Made by a program: the position numbers and the translations under genes
Notes under the pieces: generated by a model
What the model saw: the letters and a program-made list of their open reading frames with translations, nothing else
Told to the model about the DNA's origin: nothing
Database searches by the model: none
Part shown: in pieces, positions 46,973 to 56,303 of the stretch
Layout of the letters: every line of letters begins with the position of its first letter
How positions within the stretch are numbered: the first letter of the stretch is position 1
DNA from: Podospora pseudoanserina
Lineage: Eukaryota > Ascomycota > Sordariomycetes > Sordariales > Podosporaceae
Length of the DNA: 64,000 nt
Reading direction: 5' to 3'
NCBI RefSeq assembly: GCF_035222485.1
Contig: NC_085923.1
Coordinates: 1,612,001-1,676,000 of the forward strand

Positions 46973-48666
46973 CTAGGTAACCGTGATGATGTTGGTGCTC
47001 CCCGTCTCGAGCTGGTTATGTCGAGAGAGTACAGAAGCTGACAATCTGAGATGGCTATCTTCTGCAAACCGCAAAATAATCTCTCCCGAGGAAGGCGGTA
47101 AACCCTTTTCGTTGCGAAACTTGGCTCGGAGTTGAACTCCGATAGTTGAGAGCATATAAGGGTTGATGAGATCACACCGCTTGTACTCCAGTCCCTCTAT
47201 AGTAGTACCGTCCTTACTCTGCACAAGTGGCAGAATCCAGGAGTGAGGTGATCCGTTGACGAGCGTGAGGCCGCAAAGCACAAAGCATGTGCCCTCCCAC
47301 GCTAAGCCACGGGTGGGTGCTGATATCGCGATCTCGACCAGGCCAGTAAAGCCATAGCGTTTCGATGTTAGAAAGCAAAGACGCTGTGAATCCCACAGGT
47401 GTTCCGGATAATATTTCTTGGTAAACTTGAAGCCAAGTTCAGGTGCTCTTGCGTTGTCCCATTTGTAATTGATGGATGATGTCAAAAGGTGTGCCTGAGG
47501 ATGGTAGAAGGAGGTCGTATCTGTCAGATCCGCTGTCGATATGGAATGGGATATTTTGATGACAGTTGGGTCGCTAAAGGTCATGGTAGACTGGCGCGTG
47601 AGAGGTAGCTCAAATGGTCGATATTTGATGAAGCCCGATCTGGTTTTCCTCAGCTATATCGTAAGCACCGAAGGATCACCGGCGCCTTCATTGAGCGAGT
47701 CATCTGCGATGAGGTGCTGGTATGTACAATGTAAATGTAAGCGGTAGCCAGTCTTTTCCTGAGACCATTCGAGCGACGTGTTCATTTCGAGCCCACTGTT
47801 CGTGATGATCCACGACGGGCTTGGTATGGATTAATGATATTCGTGATAGACACGGCCTCGGCAAACCACAATGGGTGCTTGGCGAACAAGCCTGAGTATT
47901 GGGTCTGGGAGGCATCCGCTAATGGCTTTTTCCATGCAAATAGGGACATGTCGTTGGTTTTCTGGGCGATGCATTCCTGGAGACGGCGGAAGGCCTGATC
48001 TCGCTCGCCGTATATCAATGAATTTGGAAGATGCCAAGGAGAGAATAGGCCCTGTCTTCAATGCGCGTGGACTTTCTGTTGGCAGCCCACGATATCCTCT
48101 TGCCCACAGGGATCTCGGTCAGCTTTTCTGGGTTCCGGAGTACATCAAGGTCGACGCGCGTAATTTTGTGTATTTTATCTCCAAGTCGGTCTTTTGTACC
48201 GGAGAACTGCCAGAGACTATCGTAAAAGTCAACTTCTTCGGGGGCGATCAGCTCCTGCAGGGTCCAGCTACGAGTAAACCATCTACATCGTCGAAGCTCG
48301 TCTTCGCTGGGCAGACCTGTGGTGAGAGTAAGGTCGTCAAGATAGACAATACACTTGTCATCGTTGCTGTACCAGTGGAACATGGAGTTGATGGACTCGG
48401 TCAGTTCGGCGCTGCTGGCTTTGTCGATGCAGCAGGTGTCAACCCAGACATAATTAGGCATAGCCCTGCTTGACTGCCACGTCTGAGACTCCCTTGATCT
48501 TTGCAAATCCCTTCTTCCTCTTGGCGACATCCAACGAGTTCTTCATATCGACGTGGGTGACTTCGTCTTCCCGCCATGTGTGAGATAGGATGAGGTAGGG
48601 GATCGGATTGGGTCCATCGATATCATGTTCTTTGAGTTGATAGTTGTTACAGTTGATGAGCCACAT
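46973..48666 (-). pseudogene. Second HET-domain gene (HET-E/NWD-type N-terminus), broken
   Basis: The start is the ATG at 48666 (MWLINCNNYQLKEHD). HET blocks: PYLILSHTWREDEV, KIKGVSDVAVKQGYA, YVWVDTCCIDKASSAELTES, INSMFHWYSNDDKCIVYLDD, RWFTRSWTLQELIAP, DRAYSLLGIF, IYGERDQAFRRLQE, SLFAWK. The frame changes just after KQGYA (near 48455), and again after the LLGIF block near 48015, where several bases seem missing. Further on, a TAG replaces an expected Trp after PSVLTI (about 47658), followed by the C-terminal region from 47584 (FSDPTVIKISHSIS) to 46973. The C-terminal part is the beta-rich segment usual in HET-only proteins; no NACHT or WD repeats follow. Three independent lesions make this a true pseudogene. 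Confidence 0.88.
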
Positions 48667-48906
48667 GGCTAAGCCGATTTGATTGTGAAACAGAGACTGT
48701 GCAGAATGCAAGTTTGGAACTGGGAGTGGAATTTCCGGGAAAGAGCGGGGTTGGACGTGGCTTATCTGCATACCTATCAACTGCGGCCGCCGGCCTGCCT
48801 CCAACCATATATGACTCTGGACACTCTCTCCAAGATTTCTGATCTCTTTTTTAACAATTCTTCTTTCCACCAAGCTCCCATTTGCTTCACTTGTCCAATC
48901 AAAGAG
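48667..48906. promoter_or_regulatory. Shared divergent upstream region
   Basis: 240 bp separating the starts of the minus-strand HET gene and the plus-strand CDC123-like gene, so both promoters must overlap here. No specific site recognised. Confidence 0.5.
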
Positions 48907-49857
48907 ATGAAATTCACTCAGATCGATTATCACAAAGTCAAACAGGCCCTCCAGGCACCCGATCAAACCGACTTCAACACATCATTCCATTCGGCAGAAG
49001 AAGCCCCAGATCTCACCAGACCATCCGAGGCCCCAATCTCCTTCAAGCGGTGGCTGCCTGTCATTCTATCGCTGAGAAACACACCTTCATCAGCACCACC
49101 AGTTCAGATCATTACCCTCTCCAAATCCCAAGCTCGCCTCCTGCTTAGAACCGCCGAAGGTTCTCTCCAGACCGGTACTCTTAACCGCATGTATGCCGAG
49201 GACATTGCAGATGAGATCAGTCCCCTTTTGGAAAGTCAGCTTGTTTTTCCACCAGAAGGTCTATTTCTCCGGCTTGCGGCTTGTTCACCCAAAGATGGAG
49301 GCCAGATAATTCCCGGAAAGGTCGCCATGACCACTGTCCAAGAGGTTGTCTTGCGCATTGTGACCTCTACGCGAGCACGGAATGCCCTCTTTAACAGTCT
49401 GGAGGCCGGTGCCGAGACGTTTGACCTGTTCTTTTTGCCTTTTGATGGCCGCATGAGCAGCGACCAGGAATACCGGGTCTTTTGTCCTCCTGGTGGCAAA
49501 AGGATCACTGCTGTCAGTCAGTACGAATGGCATAAGGAGTGGAGATATGCTTCCAGGAACCATGATGACAGAAAGCAAATAGCTGAAAAGATCATGACGG
49601 GGATCACGACAATCCACCAGAAGATATTGGGAGATCTTGACGAAGAAGACGAGCTGGATAATTTCCTCCTGCAACAAGGCTTCTCTTTTGATGTCTTTTT
49701 CGACAAGGAAATTGAAATTTGCGAGCTTGTTGAGCTCAATGGGTTTGGAGTCAGGAGCAGTTGTGGTTCTTGTCTCTTTCAATGGGTTAAAGACCGGGAG
49801 CAGCTTTATGGTGAAAGTGACTATCTAGAGTTTCGGGTAGCCATCTCATCTTCTTGA
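48907..49857 (+). CDS. CDC123/D123-family protein, 316 aa
   Basis: Intact single-exon gene starting at ATG 48907 (MKFTQIDYHKVKQALQ). Family features in order: PISFKRWLPVILSL near residue 43; FPPEGLFLRLAACSPKDGGQ near residue 114, the ATP-grasp-like Lys/Asp block; TTVQEVVLRIVTSTRARNAL; EYRVFCPPGGKRITAVSQYEW near residue 190; FDVFFDKEIEICELVELNGF and SSCGSCLFQW near the end, the metal/ATP-binding part. CDC123 proteins have an ATP-grasp fold and the founding member assembles translation factor eIF2. This copy departs from the housekeeping form, so it is probably a lineage-specific relative whose partner is unknown. It diverges from a HET pseudogene and converges on an F-box gene 48 bp away. Family call is from recalled motifs, not a search. 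Confidence 0.82.
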   Translation: MKFTQIDYHKVKQALQAPDQTDFNTSFHSAEEAPDLTRPSEAPISFKRWLPVILSLRNTPSSAPPVQIITLSKSQARLLLRTAEGSLQTGTLNRMYAEDIADEISPLLESQLVFPPEGLFLRLAACSPKDGGQIIPGKVAMTTVQEVVLRIVTSTRARNALFNSLEAGAETFDLFFLPFDGRMSSDQEYRVFCPPGGKRITAVSQYEWHKEWRYASRNHDDRKQIAEKIMTGITTIHQKILGDLDEEDELDNFLLQQGFSFDVFFDKEIEICELVELNGFGVRSSCGSCLFQWVKDREQLYGESDYLEFRVAISSS

Positions 49858-49905
49858 CACACCTCAGAACAGAATCAGTAGACTATAATTTCAAACACCA
49901 AATAA

Positions 49906-51555
49906 TCACCCCCACCACCTCAACCACCCCCTCCCCTTCTCCTCCCCTCCCCCCTCCTTCCCCTTTCCCCCGGGTAAATCCTCCCACCGAGTCCACTCCC
50001 CCTCCAACACCTTCCAACTTCCATCCTTCCTATCATTCCTCCCAATCCCATCCTCGCACCACCAAAACTCCCCCCAAATCCCATCCTTAAACCTCTCCCC
50101 AAAATACAAACTCGCCCATTCCCCATCCGCAACCTGATACGACCCCCAGTACTTCCCCCAATAAGGATTCCACTCCCCCAAAAAAGCAGGCGCCCTACTA
50201 CTATCCCCCGGAAAATTTCCCTTCATCATCTCAAAATCGTCCATCGTCTTCCCCCCCACAGGCGCAAACCAAGCCAGGGGGAAATTCCCCTCTATATGCG
50301 CCACCTCCCCCTGAAACGACCCCAGATTCTGCCACACCCGAACAACGATTTCTTGGGCTGCGGGCTTGGTGATGTCGGCTGGGTCAGACCAGGTGTGCAC
50401 CACTGCCCGGTAGCGCGTCTGGCATAACTCGCAGACTTGCTCGCGGTGGACGCTTGTCCTGAGGGGGCCGTTGGGGTTCCGGTTGGGGTTGTCGTCGCGT
50501 GATGACTTCAGGGGGGGCCGCCAGCAGCGCATCTGGTTGTTGTAGAAGGTGTCGAGGGAGTGTTCGAGGATGTCGCGGGGGAGGTTTCCGTGGCGGGAGG
50601 CGCGGTGGAGGAGGGCGTTGATGGTTTCTGGGTGGTAGGAGGGTTGGTGGCGGCAGATTTGGAAGCCGAGGTAGTGGCGGGTGGGGAATGATTCGGGGTT
50701 GATCTCCTCTTCGGCGTTGGTTTGGTTGGGGATAAAAGCTTCGGGGGGGAGGAAGACGCGTTGGGTGGAAAAGGTCAAGAGGTTGGGGTGTTGGAAGGAA
50801 GAGTAGATGCCGTTTATGCTGCTGGGGAGGTGGACGAGGGCGGCAGAGAGGGAGGCTTTGACGTGGACGTGTCTGTATGGGGAATTCAGAGAAGAATTGC
50901 TCAGGGGGTGAGGCTGCCAGTCGGAGGAGAATGAGAGAGAAGGGAGGTGGTAGGCTGTTTTGGTGGCGGGAAGGGTGATGGTCTTGGAGCTGGTGGAGTG
51001 AACAGGCCATGCGAGAAAGACTTGGTATTGTTGTGTCCCTAGTGTTTTCGATGTGCGGAGGCTGGAGATGGGATTGTCTGGGTCGTGAAGGGCGTGGTAA
51101 CAGTCATCAAAGGTCAGCTTGCCAATGTTCCAGTAGTTGGGACCCAGCGCCATCCAGGGACATGCTGTTTTGTAGAGAGAAGGTTGAGGAAGAAGTCGAT
51201 GCAAGGTACGGCAATAAACGCAGAGACAGTGAGTTGCTTTGAGGTCCTTTTCTAGAAGTTTCAGAAACTCCCATCTGCTGATCCTCTCACACGCCTGAGG
51301 GATGATATCAGGGTGTCCATCGACGCCGCAGTTAACAGGATGAGTTTTATGCCGTACTTCTGACGCTGCTGTTGACCATTTCGATGCTGGATAGGCGGCG
51401 CATAGCTTATATAGGTGGGCAGAAGCAAGGCTGAATGAAGCTGCGGCAACCTCATCCAGGTTCCCACCAATCTGAAGTAATGTTTCGTTAGGAAGAGATA
51501 GTAAGATACTCGTATCCTTTGGTTGCGTGCGATGCGTTGCTGAAGGTGAAGTCAT
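49906..51555 (-). CDS. F-box-like protein, 549 aa
   Basis: Intact; the start is the ATG at 51555 (MTSPSATHRTQPKD). The frame is open nine bases upstream but only through a TTG. Residues 16-50 read ILLSLPNETLLQIGGNLDEV, AAASFSLASAHLYKLC, the short helical F-box-like motif that in F-box proteins binds Skp1 in SCF ubiquitin ligases. Two Cys pairs (HCLCVYC near residue 105, CELC near residue 375) may bind metal. The long C-terminal part is Trp-rich and resembles the substrate region of other large fungal F-box proteins. Composition of the 3' third is unusually C-rich in the plus strand, with many homopolymers and yet no frame break. Substrate unknown. Ends 48 bp from the CDC123-like stop. Confidence 0.78.
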   Translation of the reverse strand: MTSPSATHRTQPKDTSILLSLPNETLLQIGGNLDEVAAASFSLASAHLYKLCAAYPASKWSTAASEVRHKTHPVNCGVDGHPDIIPQACERISRWEFLKLLEKDLKATHCLCVYCRTLHRLLPQPSLYKTACPWMALGPNYWNIGKLTFDDCYHALHDPDNPISSLRTSKTLGTQQYQVFLAWPVHSTSSKTITLPATKTAYHLPSLSFSSDWQPHPLSNSSLNSPYRHVHVKASLSAALVHLPSSINGIYSSFQHPNLLTFSTQRVFLPPEAFIPNQTNAEEEINPESFPTRHYLGFQICRHQPSYHPETINALLHRASRHGNLPRDILEHSLDTFYNNQMRCWRPPLKSSRDDNPNRNPNGPLRTSVHREQVCELCQTRYRAVVHTWSDPADITKPAAQEIVVRVWQNLGSFQGEVAHIEGNFPLAWFAPVGGKTMDDFEMMKGNFPGDSSRAPAFLGEWNPYWGKYWGSYQVADGEWASLYFGERFKDGIWGEFWWCEDGIGRNDRKDGSWKVLEGEWTRWEDLPGGKGKEGGGEEKGRGWLRWWG

Positions 51556-52381
51556 GGTGAGCAAGGCTAGCTTAGAGTGACGTCTGGGAATATGAAAGTA
51601 TCGAGTGATATGTTAGTCGTTTGCTGAAGATACTTTCTTGTCAACTTAAGAGAGTCTCAAAGGCATACGCGCCGATGTTCAGGCGCCCTCCGCAAAGTAT
51701 TCCCATTAGAGTTAGGGTGTTGTCTCTAGTTGCCTTGGCGGTTCTCAGGGGCCTGTAAGCCAGCATACTGTAGGTATAAGAGTCAGAACTACGGAGTAAT
51801 AGTTGTATATTTTGAGTTCGACTCAGGCCTGAGCACTGTGATAAAAGAAGACCAACCTAATCGTCCGGTGCTGACCAGAGAGAGGCCGCAGTGGGATTTG
51901 AACCCAATGGAATTCATCATGTTCGCATGCTGCTACCGCAGACCATCGTACCACTCGACCATCATGTCTTTTATGGCTTTTCTCAAACCTAACTTATGTT
52001 TTTCATATACCGTAACTTGTCGTGTTCAAACCAATCGTCTCTTATTTCTGATCTCGATAGGCCCAGCAAACGCACATGCATCAAATAACCAATCAGCGAG
52101 CGCAGCTGGTACGCATCCAATCATGGCTGTCTGATTTTCCATCCCATCATTTGTTCTCGCCCTTGAACTACGCCTGACAAACATTTCCTGCTGTCAGGAA
52201 GTCAACCTGTGTGATAAAGTGAGGCTGGTCTGGGCCACGCCAAGCTCACCAGAGCCTGGTGGCCTAGACCACCTCACGATACTCTCGCTTAATTGATTTA
52301 CGGCTTTACTGGCTTATAACGAAAGATAGAAAAGGGTCTGGATTTTAAGGTAGTTCTAGGCTCTATAGAACGCCTCGAGGG
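51556..52381. other. Intergenic with a tRNA-like relic
   Basis: Apart from the tRNA-like relic at 51884-51968, nothing recognised. Confidence 0.45.
51884..51968 (-). pseudogene. Degenerate tRNA (class II, Leu/Ser-like)
   Basis: Minus strand: a good A-box (TGGTCGAGTGG), a long variable region and a good B-box (GGTTCAAATCCC). The acceptor ends (GACATGA and TGCGGCC) do not pair and the anticodon stem is poor, so no anticodon can be assigned. Read as a decayed tRNA gene. Confidence 0.5.
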
Positions 52382-52755
52382 TGTGACGAACCCCTGTACA
52401 GAACCTCTGAAAGGGATACTGGTTGAAGGTAACTTCTGACAATTGGTTCGGTGCAGCTAAACAGTGCACAACAAGATGTCTCAATGTAAACACAAGATAC
52501 CGTGAATACAATCTGTGAATTGCATACTGCGGAACTGTCTACCTACGCCAGCCAGTTCCTCCGTATATATAGACCTCTATCCTCCAGGTACCTCCGTACC
52601 TGGCTCACCACGCTCACCAGTGAGCCAGGTGAGCCGGCTCACTTCTGCCAAGAGTGAGCGCCCCACTGTCCTGCAGCCCCGTCGTCACATTCCACTTGAT
52701 TGGCCACTACGGCCGGTGGCAGTCCCCACTCTTACCATATGGTTGGTCTGTGACA
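52382..52755 (-). repeat. LTR of related family, unmutated U5 with different U3
   Basis: Begins TGTGACGAACCCC, keeps the CCAGTTCCTCCGTATATATAGACC core, and ends GGTCTGTGACA, but the block after the core is different and rich in CTCACC/GGTGAG palindromes (52601-52650). No target duplication is visible (GAGGG and CGATT). Largely free of RIP changes. Confidence 0.8.
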
Positions 52756-52762
52756 CGATTCA

Positions 52763-52952
52763 ACTAGGCCTTTACCTTGACTTGCAAATTCGGTATTCGA
52801 ACTTAAGCTGGTTTGGACATTTCGAAATCAAACACATTTTTTCCAAGCTAAAATTGACAGGGGGGTAGGGTAGAAGAGGCAGTGTTGCTCCTAACTACAC
52901 ACCCCACCCAAGTCCAAAAGCGGCAATACATTTCCCTTGACCGGGAAGAACA
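52763..52952. repeat. 190-bp dispersed repeat, copy 2
   Basis: Same as 14105-14296, same orientation. It starts eight bases from the end of an LTR, so it may be the remaining internal edge of that retroelement. Confidence 0.8.
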
Positions 52953-53780
52953 TGGTAAGGTATCCCCACCCTCAAGTATTTTACTGAACTCAGCTTTGCC
53001 AGATAATTCAGCAGCAAGGCCTCCTGGATGACTGGCCTCATTCCAATGACAGCTGGGGGTCCTAGGGACGCTACCTACTTTGGGAGTCATTTCGAGTGTT
53101 CTTTTAGTATTTAGATCTTCGATTCTCGGATAATGCTGCCTTTGTATCTTGAGACTTCATAGATGGATTTTGAAGCAACTTCACCTTTGATGTTATGTTT
53201 ATAAATACAGGTATTTGCACTATAACAAAGCTCTTCTTCGGATTTCGCTTTCTCAATCTGACAATTTTGCACTTTATTGGTTTTTCTTAACGAATCAGTG
53301 CTGGCTGGCTGTTGCCCGGAGGGTTTCTCGTTACACTTTTGCTTCGTATATAATATCATTGTTGGCGTAACCTGTCAACTTACACACACTTGCCTCGGTG
53401 TGCAATGACAACATGGAGTGCGGTGTCTACATGTCCAAGCACCCAGTAGGTTAGGATCCAAACAGCCCAGGCACGCAACTTAGCACCCTTATCTTACACT
53501 GCAACGTCTTGCTCACCACCCAGAGTACTGCCCTGTGCTCAAGGGCAGTTTACCCTGACCGCAGTACCTACCGTGTAAATCCTTTTGTTTTATTTTGCTC
53601 TTCTCTATTATGCCTGTCCTTTTTCACCATCACTTTAACTGACAAGCCTCACCATTATCATCCGAGTCAACAAGAAGAGTAGAAATCTCTCGCCAAGTTC
53701 AGTCGACAACTTGAGGTACTTGACATTCAATCATTTTCGACTTTTTGTTACTAACATCAATTTCACAGACTACGAGCACC
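52953..53780. other. Gene-free stretch and upstream region
   Basis: No gene seen. The last 150 bases before 53781 are pyrimidine-rich and include a possible leader intron signal (TTACTAAC ... TTTCACAG, 53748-53769). Confidence 0.45.
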
Positions 53781-54657
53781 ATGGCAGCCACGGCTCACAG
53801 CGCTATGCCCGGCTTCGGCGGTCCGCCCGGAGGTGGACCAGGCCCGGCTGGCGGCCCTAAATGGTCGTCAAGCTCAGATGAACCCCGGGCTCGATATTTT
53901 TGCCGATTTCCATATCTAGATGGAACATTTTGTTTCCGAGACTTCGCGACAAGATGGGCGAAATGAAGACACTGTGGGGCAATAAGTGGGGATGGTGGAG
54001 GACGGTATTTTTATAGGCTTTGCTGAGCTTTGGAGGGTGATTCCTTTTTTAACAAAAAAATACAACGCTTTTTCCTCCTCAATTTTGATGATATATTGCC
54101 TGGTGATGGAACCCATGCCAACGGACCAAAACACCAAATTGGCACACACGAACGTCCCCCGGGATCTGTTCATCAGGCTTGGCATGACAAGAAATTGAAA
54201 AAGGGGCCTAACACACATCAATGTTTAAACCACCAATCTGCCACACACCAGACTGTAAGCATTCTTCCTACCCACTTCAGCTCGGACTCAAACTGACTGG
54301 GTTCATTAGATTTCCCCAGCTCCATGGCTTCTTTCGGTGCATAGCCACCACCATCATCACATCCCGCCTCCTCCCTCTGCCCAGCACATCCAGATAGCCC
54401 AATCTGTCCTTCGATCCCTATCCAGCTCACCTGCTGGATCTGGTCGAAGATCGTGTCGCCAATGACAATGCCGAGACGACAGATGTCAATACCGTCATGG
54501 CCAGCCCGCATAATATCCCGGCAAAGACACCTACCATCATCAGAGGCCCGGATATGGAACCCTCGTTGATTGATCCGAACCCGCCAACCTATCACAGCAC
54601 GGCAGAGTTGGTCGTCGACATCGAGCGTCGCAAGATGCATGAAAAGCGTGGTTGAGC
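53781..54657 (+). pseudogene. Gly/Pro-rich zinc-finger-like gene, fragmented
   Basis: Starts at an ideal ATG context (caccATGGC) at 53781: MAATAHSAMPGFGGPPGGGP, then ARYFCRFPYLDGTFCFRDFA, a Cys-rich finger-like segment similar in layout to that of the gene at 55386. A stop ends this frame at 53966. Downstream coding-like pieces occur in other frames: WHDKKLKKGPNTHQCLN near 54180 with a GTAAGC donor at about 54255, and LLDLVEDRVANDNAETTDVN to VVDIERRKMHEKRG ending near 54657. The gene therefore had at least two exons and now has at least one frame change that introns do not resolve. Similar composition and order to the intact gene at 12470 suggests a common origin, which is inference. Confidence 0.5.
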
Positions 54658-55385
54658 TCCTCCAAGGTCTTTTCTTTGGAAAAAGATACTCGACCGACAT
54701 GGGTGACTTGAGGGAAAATTTTGAGGACGAATCTTTGGGAATAATCTTGGTTAATTGCACGATGAGTTAGAGTTTTGGTGTTTATTGACGTTTGTCTATG
54801 TAGATGTTATCGGGGAGATTTTATTGCCTTTGGTTGGGGGTAAATGGGATATTTTAGGTGTGTGAGTATTCAGGGGTAGAGGGAGAGTGTGTACTGTACT
54901 ATTGTAGTGAACTTCTGTAAATCTATCGGTTCTTGTGGGAGTAGTGATTGATTATGGGGATATTGTATATTAATGTATTTTACTTTGTTTGCTTGTACGT
55001 TGCGTCTTTTACTGCGGTGTTGAAAATGGTCAAAGGGGACATGTTCTTTTAAGGGATCGGGATGTTTGGCCTTTCATTCTACTGCCTGTAAATATCATAT
55101 TTTACGGCTGGTGGCACGTATGGTGCACAGGTCTGCTGCTACAATTCACGCCTGAATCTGCCCCTTTACCGAAAGCTAAAAGAATGATGGTCTGCTTCCC
55201 AGGCAAGTACGCGGCGCCGTGCTGTGTCGGTGCTTTTCCAATTTTTTTGTCCTCTCCCTCCAACATTTTACACTGATCAAACCACCAACAGCACTAAAAC
55301 GTGACCACATTATCGACAGAGGTATGTACCACAGCGCCAGCAGAATTACACACCAACACAGCAGCCCAGCCATCATTCAATCAAC
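54658..55385. other. Gene-free stretch
   Basis: No gene or repeat recognised. Confidence 0.45.
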
Positions 55386-55754
55386 ATGGCCAACCCCCAT
55401 CCCGGTCCCGTGCTCCGAGAAGAAGAAATCACAACAAGCAAATATGCAACTGACCCCCGGCCTACGGTAATGGAAAGGGCGTTCCCTTTTCTCAATCTTC
55501 GACCCAGCCATCGTGGCAGATGCCTTTTCCCCGCCTGCAATGCAAAGGCATGTTTGTTCGGGACTCTCATCAGGCACTTGCAACAGGCCCACAACATACG
55601 ACCAATTAATCAAGCAAACAACTGGAGGGTAATCATGCGTAGAGTTGGCCTCTGGTGTTTCTGCCATGTTTGCAGTCTCCCTCTGAAAAGCGAGACTCAC
55701 TGTCTGGCCAATGTACACCAGTTCCCTTGCCTGTACCCAGGCACGCCAGGTTGA
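55386..55754 (+). CDS. C2H2-type zinc-finger protein, 122 aa
   Basis: Intact small frame from the ATG at 55386. After a 25-residue N-terminus (MANPHPGPVLREEEITTSKY) comes GRCLFPACNAKACLFGTLIR with HLQQAHN directly after it, giving C-x4-C-x12-H-x4-H, a plausible C2H2 finger at about residues 47-70. A second Cys group (WCFCHVC, then HC) follows at about residues 90-106. The finger starts with a CLFPxC pattern like CRFPY in the broken gene 1.6 kb upstream, suggesting the two are related. No coiled coil or nuclear signal is evident. DNA or RNA binding is inference. The 3' end is close to a GTACCC sequence, so a further exon cannot be excluded. Confidence 0.62.
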   Translation: MANPHPGPVLREEEITTSKYATDPRPTVMERAFPFLNLRPSHRGRCLFPACNAKACLFGTLIRHLQQAHNIRPINQANNWRVIMRRVGLWCFCHVCSLPLKSETHCLANVHQFPCLYPGTPG

Positions 55755-56303
55755 ACAATGGTTCCCCAACGAGCCGGCGTGGATATACCACATGCTTTCG
55801 AGACACAGCCTGAGATCGGACGCGACATATCCAGTTTTTGAGAGACTGTGACTGGGTTGGTAAGATTTCCGCCTGTCTTGAACTGCTGAATGATATTGAC
55901 GCAGTGCTTCAGAAACAGGACAGGCTAGTGGGAATGACCGGGGTGCAGGCAGACAGATATGGAGTGAATGGACCGGGAAACTGAGATATGGAGATCTTGG
56001 CTTGTGTGGGGGACATTGATATTGGATGATGAGCGGTAGCATCAGGTTATCTAGTATGCATGAGACAACCAGCGGTAATCAAGAACCAAGGGCTAATAAC
56101 CGTGACTGACAAGAGTGGCACAGTGACAGGCAACAGTTGGAGCCAGCAACGCACTGTGTGGGTCCGGTCCAACGACGACTGGCCACTCATGCTCGGTTTC
56201 AATTTTCAAAGAAATCAACTCCACGGCACCAAATCACAGCAGCGCTGTCATTGATGACCCATGGCCTTCTCCCTGAGGTAACACCTGCCATTCTCGTCAC
56301 TCG
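55755..56303. other. Intergenic
   Basis: Nothing recognised; upstream region of the next gene. Confidence 0.45.

Noticed and set aside
49854-50132. Pro-rich and Gly-rich short frames at the end of the F-box gene
   Set aside because: Shadows of the Trp/Gly-rich 3' end of the minus-strand F-box gene.
53745-53780. Start of the 53.8-kb gene at an upstream TTG
   Set aside because: The ATG at 53781 has an ideal context (caccATGG) and follows a likely leader-intron acceptor.
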